Assembly (NCBI RefSeq): GCF_038002345.1
Contig: NZ_JBBOCJ010000001.1
Span: 5,642,001 to 5,706,000, forward strand
Direction: 5' to 3'
DNA length: 64,000 bases
Origin: Paenibacillus sp. FSL M7-0420
GTDB lineage: Bacteria > Bacillota > Bacilli > Paenibacillales > Paenibacillaceae
Shown here: positions 46,330 to 56,444 of the stretch, piece by piece
Layout of the letters: the number at the start of each line of letters is the position of its first letter
Position numbering within the stretch: position 1 is the stretch's first letter
The notes under the pieces: generated by a model
What the model was told of the DNA's origin: nothing
The model's input: only the letters and a program-made list of their open reading frames with translations
Database searches by the model: none
Translations under genes and position numbers: made by a program

Positions 46330-49300
46330 ATGATGAAGATAACCTCGATGAGTACACACCTAATGAAGACAAAAGCCAGATTCAATCCCAAGCATGCTCT
46401 TTTGCTGCTTCTCTATCTAACCATTCTGATCAGTCTGCGCTATCTGTGGTTCAATGCCAATACAGCGTCTGAGCATCCCGAGGCACAGCAAGGGGTACTG
46501 GATATGCGGGGCTGGGACTTCGGGCATTCCCCGTCCATTCAGCTGGATGGAGAATGGGAGTTCTATCCCGGTGAATTCCTGGGCTATGAGGATTCCGCCC
46601 TACTTGCTGCGGACACGCCGCAAGTTGTCAAGGTTCCCGGTGACTGGAGCAGCGGATTCCCGGAAGGGGCGCAATCCTCTCTGGGCTATGGTACATACAG
46701 GCTGCGGATTCTGGTAGATCCGTCACAGACCGAGCCTTACGGCTTCTGGATTCAGCGGATTCAAGCCGCCTCCAGCATTGATATTAACGGGCAGAGAGAG
46801 ACCAGCTTCGGGAAGCTGTCCACGGATAGCGGGGACTACATCCCTAAGGCGGTCTCTTACACCGCAGCCTACGAGAATCCAGGAAGACAGGAGATTGTTC
46901 TCCTGGTCCGGGCAGCTAACTACGACCATCCGCTGGAGGGCGGGATTGTGAGGTCGATCCGTTTCGGCTCCCAAGCCGCGGTGGATAGCGAACGGATGTA
47001 TTCACTCGGCTTCCAGCTGGTGGCGTTCATGATCATGCTGCTGCATGCGCTGTATGCGGGGATTTTATTCTTTTTTAACCGGCGGCAGCGGTCATTCCTG
47101 CTCTTCTTCCTCCTGCTGCTGGCAGTAGCAACGACCATTGTAGCCGATAACGATACGATCCTGCTGCTCTGGTTCCCTATTAACTATACCTGGGCGCTGA
47201 AGCTCAAACTGCTGGCCTATCCTGCGTTATCGCTGTTCATGCTGCTGCTGACACGCAGCTTCTCTGCCTACGAGCGTCCTGGCTGGCTGTTCAAAATCTA
47301 TCTGCTGGTTCTGCTGCTCTATACCGCCTATGTTCTGATCTTACCGGCACATTACGTGGTCTATGCCAGACCCTTCTTCTCCGTCCTCTACCTGCTTCCG
47401 GTAGTCGGAGTCATCTATTCTATCGGACGGATGGTCATGCGGCAGGAGCAGGATTCCTTCTTCCTGCTGTTTGCCGCCGCCGCCATCGGCTCCAGCGTCA
47501 TTGGCGGGGCCATGGAGTCGAATGCCAAAGGCAGTATCCTGTATTATCCTATAGATGTCATTGCCGCCATTATCGGCTTCTCCTCCTACTGGTTCAAGCG
47601 GTACTTCCGCAATGCAGAGGAGAACCGCCTGCTCAACCAGCAGCTCAAGGAGAGCGACCAGAAGAAAGACCAGTTCCTGGCGAATACCTCCCATGAGCTG
47701 CGGACACCGCTGCACGGCATCATCAGCATTGCCCAGACCGTAGCCTCCAAGGAACAAGCTTCGCTGGACGAACAAAGCTATAAGGATCTGGAGCTGCTCA
47801 TTACCATCAGCCGCAGAATGTCCCTGATGCTTAACGATCTGCTCGATGTGACCCGTCTGGAGGAGAAGCGGATTATTCTCCAGCGGGAGCCGCTAACCAT
47901 GGGTTCACTGGTCTCAGGCGTGCTGGGAATGTTCGAATTCATGATCGAAGGCAAACGGCTCCAGCTGCGTAATGAGCTTCCCGCTTCATTGCCGCCGGTC
48001 TGGGGGGATGAGAAGCGGATTGTACAGATCCTCTATAACCTGCTGCACAATGCCATCAAGTACACGCAGACCGGAACGGTCACCGTATCCGCTGCAGCCG
48101 ACGGCAAGCTTGCATGGATCAGCGTAGCTGATACCGGAGCAGGGATCGACAAGGAGACGCAGACGCGGATCTTCTCGCCTTATGAGCAAGGCAGCAAAGG
48201 CATCATTGACGGCGGCGGCATCGGTCTCGGCTTAAGCATCAGCAAGCAGCTGACCGAGCTGCACGGAGGAGACCTCACGGTTGATTCAGAGCCGGGTAAA
48301 GGCTCGGTGTTCACCTTCACCCTTCCGCTGGCATCCTCTGCCGTGGCCCGGGAGATGACGGATCAGGAATCAGCCGCCGCAAGGCAGCCGGACCACCCGG
48401 ATCTGAAGGGACTGCTGCTTGAGGAAGGCCGGCTGTTATTACAGCAGGCGGATATCCGCAATCTCACAGTCCCTATAGAGTTAACGGCTCCGCCGCAGAT
48501 ACAGGATGCCTCGCAGTCGGCCAAGTCTCTGATCCTGGCTGTCGATGATGATCCGGTCAATCTGAAGGTGCTCTCCAGCATGCTCTCGGCAGAGCATTAT
48601 CAATTGGTCACCGCCACCAGCGCCGGGGAAGCCTTGGAGCTGCTTGGCACCGAGCCGTGGGATCTGCTGATCGCCGATGTGATGATGCCATACATGTCCG
48701 GCTATGAATTAACACGGATCGTCCGGCAGCGCTTCTCCCTCTCGGAGCTGCCGATCCTGCTGCTCACCGCCCGCAACCAGCCAGCGGACATCTATACCGG
48801 CTTCCTGGCCGGGGCCAACGATTATGTCGCCAAGCCGGTGGACGCACTGGAGCTGAAGTACCGGGTCCGCTCGCTGACCGGACTGAAGCAGTCCATCAAC
48901 CAGAGCCTGCGGATGGAGGCAGCTTACCTGCAGGCACAGATTCAGCCGCACTTCCTGTTCAACACGCTGAACGCGCTGATGGCGCTGAGTGAATTCGACC
49001 AGCCGAAGATGCGCGATCTCGGAGAAGCCTTCTCCTCCTACCTGCGCATCAGCTTCGATTATATGAATTCGCAGCAGCTCGTTGGACTCTCCCATGAGCT
49101 GGAGCTGGTAGAATCCTATCTCTTCATTGAGAAGGCGCGCTTCGAGGAACGTCTACAGATCGAATGGGAGGTTGATCCGGGCATCGAGCTGCTGCTTCCT
49201 CCGCTCACCCTTCAGCCCTTAGTTGAAAATGCCGTCAGACACGGCCTGCTGAGCCGCAAAGCCGGAGGCAAGCTCCAGATCCGCATTCACCGCCAGGAGG

Positions 49301-49518
49301 GATACACCTCCTTCGAGGTGGAGGATAACGGCAAGGGCATGAGCGAGGAACAGGTGGCCCGTCTGCTCGACGACACCTTCCAGGCCCACCGCGGCATCGG
49401 CCTGCTGAACACCAACCGGCGCCTGACCCAGCTCTACGGCGAAGGCCTCGTCATCCGCAGCCAGCCCGGGGCTGGCACTACAGTATCCTTTGTGATTCCT
49501 GAGCGGAGGCGGGAGTGA
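46330..49518 (+). CDS. Hybrid sensor histidine kinase with two kinase modules
   Basis: 1062 residues. After an N-terminal membrane segment comes an extracellular jelly-roll sensor (about 50-210) and seven membrane helices (about 225-420), the 7TMR-DISM layout. Then HisKA with His455 in SHELRTPLHG and a HATPase (NAIKYTQTGT, DTGAGIDKE, GLGLSISKQL), a receiver domain with Asp783 in LLIADVMMPYMSGYE, and finally a LytS-type kinase with His874 in IQPHFLFNTLNALM and its own HATPase (VENAVRHGL). No cognate regulator gene is adjacent. Several nearby ATG codons exist; the start is uncertain by about 11 codons. Confidence 0.92.
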   Translation: MMKITSMSTHLMKTKARFNPKHALLLLLYLTILISLRYLWFNANTASEHPEAQQGVLDMRGWDFGHSPSIQLDGEWEFYPGEFLGYEDSALLAADTPQVVKVPGDWSSGFPEGAQSSLGYGTYRLRILVDPSQTEPYGFWIQRIQAASSIDINGQRETSFGKLSTDSGDYIPKAVSYTAAYENPGRQEIVLLVRAANYDHPLEGGIVRSIRFGSQAAVDSERMYSLGFQLVAFMIMLLHALYAGILFFFNRRQRSFLLFFLLLLAVATTIVADNDTILLLWFPINYTWALKLKLLAYPALSLFMLLLTRSFSAYERPGWLFKIYLLVLLLYTAYVLILPAHYVVYARPFFSVLYLLPVVGVIYSIGRMVMRQEQDSFFLLFAAAAIGSSVIGGAMESNAKGSILYYPIDVIAAIIGFSSYWFKRYFRNAEENRLLNQQLKESDQKKDQFLANTSHELRTPLHGIISIAQTVASKEQASLDEQSYKDLELLITISRRMSLMLNDLLDVTRLEEKRIILQREPLTMGSLVSGVLGMFEFMIEGKRLQLRNELPASLPPVWGDEKRIVQILYNLLHNAIKYTQTGTVTVSAAADGKLAWISVADTGAGIDKETQTRIFSPYEQGSKGIIDGGGIGLGLSISKQLTELHGGDLTVDSEPGKGSVFTFTLPLASSAVAREMTDQESAAARQPDHPDLKGLLLEEGRLLLQQADIRNLTVPIELTAPPQIQDASQSAKSLILAVDDDPVNLKVLSSMLSAEHYQLVTATSAGEALELLGTEPWDLLIADVMMPYMSGYELTRIVRQRFSLSELPILLLTARNQPADIYTGFLAGANDYVAKPVDALELKYRVRSLTGLKQSINQSLRMEAAYLQAQIQPHFLFNTLNALMALSEFDQPKMRDLGEAFSSYLRISFDYMNSQQLVGLSHELELVESYLFIEKARFEERLQIEWEVDPGIELLLPPLTLQPLVENAVRHGLLSRKAGGKLQIRIHRQEGYTSFEVEDNGKGMSEEQVARLLDDTFQAHRGIGLLNTNRRLTQLYGEGLVIRSQPGAGTTVSFVIPERRRE

Positions 49519-49556
49519 TCCTGTAGTTATACAGCCCAGACTGTCGACCACAACAC

Positions 49557-49597
49557 AAAGCAGCGATTCTCCAATACCGGGAGAACCGCTGCTTTTT
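49557..49597. terminator. Bidirectional terminator
   Basis: AAAGCAGCGATTCTCC pairs with GGAGAACCGCTGCTTT (one mismatch), followed by TTTT on the plus strand. It ends both the kinase gene and the convergent SLH-protein gene. Confidence 0.92.
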
Positions 49598-49613
49598 TGA
49601 GTTTAGATATAAT

Positions 49614-52600
49614 TTAATATTTCAACTGATACAACCGGTAGATCAAGGCAGCCGCCTCTGCTTTACTGGCGGTCTGGGCAGGGCGGAAGCTCTGATCCCC
49701 GAAGCCTTCGAACAGATGCATACTCTTGGTCAACGCCACACTGGATGCCGCCCATTTCGATATTTTGGCTCCATCTGTGAAGGCTGCAATCACTGCTGCC
49801 GGCTGGGCAACAGCTGATTTACCGTTATACGCTGTAAGTGCACGTGCAAGCATTGTTGCAATCTCTTCACGTGTGATGGTTGCCTCAGGGTCAAAAGCAG
49901 CCGGTGATTTGCCGTTAATGATCCCGGCTGCATAAGCCGCAGCAATCTCATCCGCATAAGGATTCGTTGTCTTAATATCCTTGAACGGCAAGATTAGCCC
50001 TTCCCCATTCAGCCCGTAAGCTCTGGCGATCATTGCCGCAAATTGCTGGCGGGTAATCTTGTCAAATGGAGCGAATACTCCGCCCTCATCCACGATGCCC
50101 TTGGTCAGCAGGTAGTTGATCTCTTTAACTGCCCAGTGATTGGCAGGCACATCTGTGAATGCAGCAGCTCCAAGCATCACCGTGTACTTGCTGAAGTGTC
50201 CTCTCGGCGCAGTTACAGTTTGAGTAACAGGATCATATTTACCCCCAACCGCTTCCCAGGTAAGACTCTTCTCATTCAGGACGTACACGGTCAGATTCTC
50301 CAGATTCGCCTCTGAATATTTCGAAATATCAATGGCTGACACATCAAAGGTCACATCGATCGGCTTAGCGAAGCTCTTCACCGGCTGGCCGCCAACAGAA
50401 GCACTGAATTCCATCACAGGGATGTTAGCCAGCGGTTCTGCCTGGCGGGGTTTGTTAATCACAGCATTCTGTACAACTTCTGCTGCCAGATTAATTTTCT
50501 GGCCTGCCTCAACCTTACCGAAGGTATCCGGCTCAATGGTAAATGCCGTCTGGTCCATTTGAATCTTCAATCCGGCAATATCATTCTCCCGCACCAGCGT
50601 GAGAATCTCGGATGGAAGTGTGGTATTCAGCTTATGAATACCTTTATCCACCGGAGGTACCTTCACCGTCAGGCTCAGCTTGAGGTCAGCAGCTGTTCCT
50701 GCCCCAAGCTTGCTTGTCAGCTCTCCAGCGACTGATGCTAATGCCTTCTTGGCCGTTTCAATCTGTGCGCTGATAAATCCCGAATCCAGCTGTGAAGAGA
50801 CGGCATTTCCTTCTACACTTACATTTTCTTTGGCAATTGTAACTTCGCCAGCCTTGTTAAGCGCGGCCTGGCTGGAATGAATAACAGCATCCTTCAGCTT
50901 CTGAACCTCTTCAGCCGTGATGCCCTGCGCATTGCTCAGCACTGCAGCAGCATTATTAATAAGGGCCTGGGCAACTTCTACTGCCTTGCTGGAGCTATCC
51001 AGCTTGTTCAGTAAATAAGGCGCACTTCCTATCAATTGAGTAATTGAACTCACAATCTTCTGTTTCTCTGTGGAATCCTGAATAGTTCCCAGGAGCTGTG
51101 CTGCCGTATCCATAGCCTGAGACAGACTCTTACTGTTCTGTTCAGCTTGTTCAGGCGTATTAGCCGATTTGAGTGACTCGGCAATGCTGGACAGCGCATT
51201 CTGGGCAGCAGAAGCCTTCTCTGCTGCGGAGCTGGAGGTGTTCTTCAGCAAGTCCTGCAGCTTGTCATTCTGCTGCTGAACGTTCGCGTCAGTCCCTGTT
51301 ACCGCAGCCGGAGCAGGAGCAGCCGGTGTTGCTGCAGGTCCAGGTTCTCCTGGCCCGCTGCCTCCTGGTGCCGGTGCAGGATTTGGATTCGTACCGGTAT
51401 TGCCGCCGCTACCTCCATTATCGCTTCCCGGCGGGTTCGGGGCCGGATTAACCACAGTACCCCCAGTCGACTCCAGGATTACTTTTTTGTCCAGGGTATA
51501 GGTCTGTCCATCAATAGTCATCGAAGCTTTGATCACATAAGTACCGTCAGCCAAAAGCTTGTTATCTGTATTATCATAAGTAATTGCTCTTAGCGGGTAT
51601 GCCAGAAAGGCCTCTTTGGATAGCACTTTCCCCGCTTCGTTCTGAATCTCATAAGTAGCCTTGTCCGGGTACAGACTCATGCTGCCACTGCTTGTTCCGC
51701 CATTGGCAACCAGAATTTGCGGCTTCTTGATTTGTCCGATGGAGTTGCCTGCCGTATCGACCAGTCCAATCTCAAGCAAGGTCGAACCAGCGGGCCTGAT
51801 TAATTTACCATTCTGCAACCCCACAATATCCAGCCCTTTCAAGGCCAGTGGTGTAATCTGGGTGAGTGTACCTGCCTGCAGCGTTCCAGGTGCGAAATGA
51901 ATATCGTATTGGTATTCGATGGCACCCTTGATTTGGTCTACAGATACTACTACATCGCCAGGGGTAATTTGCACCTGATTGGCATTGAACGCATAGCCTT
52001 GGAGTGTCGATTGGCCCGGTGTCGTATATTTAACCGCATAGATGGTTCCCGATTCAGGCGCCACCAGCGTAGCCAGCGCGGACGCACTGTCATCCATCGA
52101 CAAGCTATTGTCTCCTGCACCGATTACAACCTTATCACGGTATACAAAAGTGTCTGACCGGGTATGTGCCAGCATACTGTAGGTTCCTTGAGTTGCGTAG
52201 AAATAATTCTCACCTGCAGGATTGTTGTCGATCACATAAGGAATATAATCTGCCCCTGCCAAATCCTGGCGTACCACATACAGCTCATCTGTCGGCTGAT
52301 CCAATATAACCTTGCTGACTTCCTGAAGCTCTTGTCTGGCGTCCAGCACCAGCGAATAATCCTTGCCGGGTTCTGTGTTAATGGAGCCAAACATGTAGTA
52401 ACCGTATTTGGCCTCCACTCCGTTATGGCTTCGGTTATATCGCATGAAGTCTACATCTACGGATGAAGGAGAATCTACCACCAGGAATCCCTGCGACCCA
52501 GGAGTTCGAATATAAGAATTGACAACGTAAGAAATCCCGTCGCTTCTTTTCACTGTAACCTGGATATTCGCATCATCCAGCGGAACCCCGCCCGCATAGT

Positions 52601-54884
52601 TGCCGCCTTCAGCCTTATCGAGGCCCCGCACACGGATGACAGCCTGCGATTGCGGATTAATCACCGCTACGTTCACACTTTTAGATAAATAATCAGCTTT
52701 CTTAAAGTACAGCTCACCTATATAAACAGCCTTGTCAGCCGGAATGGTGAACGTTCCCTGCTCATCGGTGGTGCCAAGCACCTCCCCATAACCGCTGATT
52801 TGCACTCCAGCCACCGGTTGCCCCTGGGCACCCGTATCATGCTGGCGTACAGTAATCATTACCTTCTGCGCCTGGTCAACGGTCAGGTATGGCTTGTCTA
52901 CCAGATCCACCAGCTTGCCATCATTGTCTCTAATCTCTATATCCAATTCGTTCTTCGGCAGAACCTTCAGCTCGGCCTCACTCAGCAATTCTCCCAGAAC
53001 ATAACCACCATTTTTATAAGTGTTTGGGAATAATTGAACCTTATACGTCCCTGATTTGGCAGGCTTCCAATTCCGCATGTTGATCCGCTGCAGCTTCCCT
53101 TCCTGTTCCTCAGTGGACCAATACAGAGATTCATCCGAGATCACTGCGCCGCTCTCATCTGTGATGATCAGCTTATAATTACTGCTGAGATCCAGACGAT
53201 TCTCATACTCATCTGTCACTTTCACCAGAATATTCACACCCTCACCCAGAACAACCTGATTGCGGATTTCAGCCCCATCATAGTAACTGGAGCCTGGCAC
53301 CAGGAGACTGATCCCGGCCTTAAAAGTACTGCCGCCACGGATGTTATACTCATCGTCAACCGGAGTGAAATACGAATTCAGTACAAGTTCATTCGGGTTG
53401 CTGCTAGAATCCGTACCGCCAAAAGTGGTGTTTGCCGTCAGACGGTGAATTTGTTCGCCCTTAGGTACATACAGATGATCATCTACGGCAAGACCCATAC
53501 TGATCTGGTTATAGTTATATCTTTCGTTCAGATAAGAAATATTTATTTTACCATGTCCCATCCCCATAGCCGGTATCTGAAGTTGCAGCTTGCTGAAATC
53601 CCGGGAATGACCCTCATAGAATATTTCATGTTTTGCTTCGGTTGGCGTAATTTTATTACGGAATAAGATATTGACGCCGGTATCACGATTTCTTGCAAGC
53701 GACGTGAATTCATATTCCTTATTCTTCTCCAGATAGATACTTTGCCCGAAAAAGAGCTGAGAACCTCTAGCATCGTCAATCTGTTTGTACCTGGTATTAT
53801 CAATGAGAGAATAGTTCTCTACATATACAGGCTCACCATCCAAGGAAGCACGGAAGCTAATCCGGCTGTAGTCACTGGCATCCTTGATGATTTCTTTGTG
53901 TAGCCCTTCTTCCGTTGCGTACAATGAAGAGGCAGGAATCTGGAACATATAAGCTTCACGGTTCTCAGTAGCTATATAAGCTTTATAGTCTCCAGGCACC
54001 TCTCCCGTTCTGAATACCAGCACCGTATATCCCGGCACAGCAAACTGATTCGCCAATCCCCTGAGACCGGAGTTGGTCAGAAACGGCTGGGTGAACAGCT
54101 TCCCCTTGGCATCCAGATAACGGACAGCCACCATATACGTACCCGCTTGCTCCCGGTCAGTTACATAGATAGGCTTAGCCTCATACTGTTCGCTTCCCTG
54201 CTTAAGCAATACGAACATTACCGGACTATTCATATATAATTGATGATTATCCCTAAGCTGAATCTGTCCGTTCGCATCCGTGGTATAGTTAAAGGACTGA
54301 TAATTCATCCATACCGCCACAGATCCATTCACAAGCGGAACACCATTATTCAGGATGGTAAGCCTTACATTCTTATCATCGCTGCGGACCTCCGATTGTG
54401 TAGCACTTTCATATGTATTGGAATCCTTCGTCATCCGTTCTACAGAGATATCAATGCCCGTAGCTGAAGGCACACGGATGCTCTGTGGAGGTGTCATCAC
54501 CAGCCCCTGCCCGCCCGTATATTCGGCATGAAGAGAATATTCTTCACCGGCAGCCAGCCCTTCAAAAGAAAGATAATTGTACTCCATAGAAGTATACACT
54601 GCATCCAGCACAGTCAGCTTGGCTTCACTTCTCGCCTTCACCTTACTGGCTATCTCCACATCTTCTTTCATAAGTACGAACTTAACCTCATTCAGAACCT
54701 TCAGATCGCTATAAGTCACATCTACTACACTATTGACCATAATCTTTTGTGTGCCGTCCGGGAGCCGGTCATTCGAGACTACCCCTGCCCTGAACGAGGC
54801 GGCTGATACCTCAGGCACACTGAATAACGATAATAATACAACCAGAACCATGGAAACTGCCGTTCTTAATTTCTGCGAATACAT
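49614..54884 (-). CDS. Giant secreted SLH-domain protein
   Basis: 1756 residues. A signal peptide (about 1-28) is followed by a long run of Ig-like and carboxypeptidase-regulatory-like beta modules (to about 1140), a Pro/Gly/Asn-rich linker, a helical, Ala/Gln/Ser-rich coiled-coil stretch, and three SLH domains at the C-terminus: FTDVPANHWAVKEINYLL, FKDIKTTNPYADEIAAAY, and a third with KWAASSVALTKSMHLFEG. SLH repeats bind pyruvylated cell-wall polymer, so the protein should be displayed on the surface. The ligand or structural role is unknown. Monocistronic. Confidence 0.9.
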   Translation of the reverse strand: MYSQKLRTAVSMVLVVLLSLFSVPEVSAASFRAGVVSNDRLPDGTQKIMVNSVVDVTYSDLKVLNEVKFVLMKEDVEIASKVKARSEAKLTVLDAVYTSMEYNYLSFEGLAAGEEYSLHAEYTGGQGLVMTPPQSIRVPSATGIDISVERMTKDSNTYESATQSEVRSDDKNVRLTILNNGVPLVNGSVAVWMNYQSFNYTTDANGQIQLRDNHQLYMNSPVMFVLLKQGSEQYEAKPIYVTDREQAGTYMVAVRYLDAKGKLFTQPFLTNSGLRGLANQFAVPGYTVLVFRTGEVPGDYKAYIATENREAYMFQIPASSLYATEEGLHKEIIKDASDYSRISFRASLDGEPVYVENYSLIDNTRYKQIDDARGSQLFFGQSIYLEKNKEYEFTSLARNRDTGVNILFRNKITPTEAKHEIFYEGHSRDFSKLQLQIPAMGMGHGKINISYLNERYNYNQISMGLAVDDHLYVPKGEQIHRLTANTTFGGTDSSSNPNELVLNSYFTPVDDEYNIRGGSTFKAGISLLVPGSSYYDGAEIRNQVVLGEGVNILVKVTDEYENRLDLSSNYKLIITDESGAVISDESLYWSTEEQEGKLQRINMRNWKPAKSGTYKVQLFPNTYKNGGYVLGELLSEAELKVLPKNELDIEIRDNDGKLVDLVDKPYLTVDQAQKVMITVRQHDTGAQGQPVAGVQISGYGEVLGTTDEQGTFTIPADKAVYIGELYFKKADYLSKSVNVAVINPQSQAVIRVRGLDKAEGGNYAGGVPLDDANIQVTVKRSDGISYVVNSYIRTPGSQGFLVVDSPSSVDVDFMRYNRSHNGVEAKYGYYMFGSINTEPGKDYSLVLDARQELQEVSKVILDQPTDELYVVRQDLAGADYIPYVIDNNPAGENYFYATQGTYSMLAHTRSDTFVYRDKVVIGAGDNSLSMDDSASALATLVAPESGTIYAVKYTTPGQSTLQGYAFNANQVQITPGDVVVSVDQIKGAIEYQYDIHFAPGTLQAGTLTQITPLALKGLDIVGLQNGKLIRPAGSTLLEIGLVDTAGNSIGQIKKPQILVANGGTSSGSMSLYPDKATYEIQNEAGKVLSKEAFLAYPLRAITYDNTDNKLLADGTYVIKASMTIDGQTYTLDKKVILESTGGTVVNPAPNPPGSDNGGSGGNTGTNPNPAPAPGGSGPGEPGPAATPAAPAPAAVTGTDANVQQQNDKLQDLLKNTSSSAAEKASAAQNALSSIAESLKSANTPEQAEQNSKSLSQAMDTAAQLLGTIQDSTEKQKIVSSITQLIGSAPYLLNKLDSSSKAVEVAQALINNAAAVLSNAQGITAEEVQKLKDAVIHSSQAALNKAGEVTIAKENVSVEGNAVSSQLDSGFISAQIETAKKALASVAGELTSKLGAGTAADLKLSLTVKVPPVDKGIHKLNTTLPSEILTLVRENDIAGLKIQMDQTAFTIEPDTFGKVEAGQKINLAAEVVQNAVINKPRQAEPLANIPVMEFSASVGGQPVKSFAKPIDVTFDVSAIDISKYSEANLENLTVYVLNEKSLTWEAVGGKYDPVTQTVTAPRGHFSKYTVMLGAAAFTDVPANHWAVKEINYLLTKGIVDEGGVFAPFDKITRQQFAAMIARAYGLNGEGLILPFKDIKTTNPYADEIAAAYAAGIINGKSPAAFDPEATITREEIATMLARALTAYNGKSAVAQPAAVIAAFTDGAKISKWAASSVALTKSMHLFEGFGDQSFRPAQTASKAEAAALIYRLYQLKY

Positions 54885-55097
54885 ACTTCATCTCCTTCTC
54901 CCCAGTTCAATCAACACATTTTACCTTATAGTTATATTATTACTCCCTCCCCAGTTAATCCTATTAAGAAGACTCACAACAAGGATGTTACATTTTTTTC
55001 GCGAAAATGTCTATTACTTCCTTAACAGGGTCCCGGAAAGTTAACTTTACGCCGGGGGTTTGTCACATTTTGTCTGAAATCAATTCCAAAAACATAC

Positions 55098-55127
55098 AAA
55101 AAAGACGAAGACTCTAAGATCCCCGTC
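55098..55127 (-). terminator. Terminator of the accessory chaperone operon
   Basis: Minus strand GACGGGGA ... TCTTCGTC (with two G-T pairs) followed by six Ts. Similar hairpins occur at 59881, 61775 and 63611. Confidence 0.75.
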
Positions 55128-55151
55128 GTTCTTGTTCTACTATTATCACTC

Positions 55152-56432
55152 TCAGCCCAGCAGCTTGTCCCACTGCTTCTGATATACCTTATAGACCTGC
55201 GGATATTTGCGTTTCATTTGACGAATGCCTTCCTCCATGAAATAATCGGCTGTTCCCGGTCCGCCCAGACCATCGATAAGATCCATTGGAAGGAGAGCAT
55301 TATCCATTTCCTCTGCTTCCCCTTCAGTCTTCCTGAGGATCTCATCCTTGAAGAAGGAGACTGCCTGCATTTTGATACCGGGATAGATCTGCTTATCTCT
55401 CATCAGCCGGTCAATCTCCAGAATCAGCTTCGTCCCTGCCTGGGCTTGACTGCGCTGCTCCAGCACCTCCTGATTCTTCGGAGCGGTATAATAAGCCAGA
55501 TCCGCAAAAGTCAGGGCTTCTTTATAAGCATTGCTATCCGATAGGACTCGGCTTTGCTCCAACAGTTGCTCTACAGCCTGCTCCCTTTCTTCACCTTCAG
55601 GCAAAGAACGCAGATACGCGCGGATGCGCTGCTTGAGCTTGTTCCAGAACTGCATTTTGTTAACATGAAACATCAGCAAGGTCCAATGAATGTAGAAATT
55701 CAGCGTTTCCTCTGCCAGCTCAGCCTGGATCTCCTTATCCGGCTCCTCATCCAGTTCCTCTGCCGTCTCTTCAAATAGTCTCCAGGCCTCATCCTTCAGA
55801 CCGTTATAGATCAGAATATCAGCGTAATCCATAATAAAGAGTCGCCGCCAGGACCTGTATTTCTTGTCCAGCGACCGCATAACGCTCAACGCCTTTTCCA
55901 TTCGCTCGTAATCAATCAGAATGCGGAACTTAACGAGAGTGGCCGTAACCATATCCCGGGGAGTGGAAATATGTGACTCCAACCCCTTCCACACCCGGTT
56001 GAAGGCACTCAGCTTGTTATCCGCAAGATACAACATAGACAAAGAGACACCTGCCCCTGAATGGCCCGGATGGGTCTCCAGCGCCTTCAGATATAGCTCT
56101 TCCGCCAGCAAATAATCCCCTGAAGCGAACGCCTCCCCAGCCTGATAGAGAATCCCTTCCACGGAGTCGCCATATTTGCGCGTGAAATCATATTCCGCCC
56201 GCCGGGCAGGATCACGCAGAGCATCGTAAGCCTTGCGGATATTCTGGAATTCCTCCGGATAACGCTCCGGCGGGAATTCCTTGATCTTGGCAACATAAGC
56301 AGCCTTAATCGATTGCTGAGTCGCGTTCACCCGCACCCCCAGCAGCTTGTAATAATTCACGCCAGCCGCGTTTCCCTGCTTGGATCTTATGCGCGCACCA
56401 TGTCTTGGCGCAGTTGATGATGATGTATTCAT
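55152..56432 (-). CDS. J-like domain protein with degenerate HPD and TPR-like tail
   Basis: 426 residues. Residues about 25-85 are a J-domain (NYYKLLGVRVNATQQSIKAAY ... FQNIRKAYDALRDPARRAEYDF). The HPD tripeptide between helices II and III, needed to stimulate Hsp70 ATPase, is replaced by the FPPERYPEE segment. The remainder is helical with TPR-like repeats (YLLAEELYLKALETHPGHSG; ALTFADLAYYTAPKNQEVL). It lies 12 bases after the Hsp70 gene, so it presumably binds that partner in some altered way. GGAGGCTTGAAGT precedes the start. Confidence 0.85.
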   Translation of the reverse strand: MNTSSSTAPRHGARIRSKQGNAAGVNYYKLLGVRVNATQQSIKAAYVAKIKEFPPERYPEEFQNIRKAYDALRDPARRAEYDFTRKYGDSVEGILYQAGEAFASGDYLLAEELYLKALETHPGHSGAGVSLSMLYLADNKLSAFNRVWKGLESHISTPRDMVTATLVKFRILIDYERMEKALSVMRSLDKKYRSWRRLFIMDYADILIYNGLKDEAWRLFEETAEELDEEPDKEIQAELAEETLNFYIHWTLLMFHVNKMQFWNKLKQRIRAYLRSLPEGEEREQAVEQLLEQSRVLSDSNAYKEALTFADLAYYTAPKNQEVLEQRSQAQAGTKLILEIDRLMRDKQIYPGIKMQAVSFFKDEILRKTEGEAEEMDNALLPMDLIDGLGGPGTADYFMEEGIRQMKRKYPQVYKVYQKQWDKLLG

Positions 56433-56444
56433 ACTTCAAGCCTC

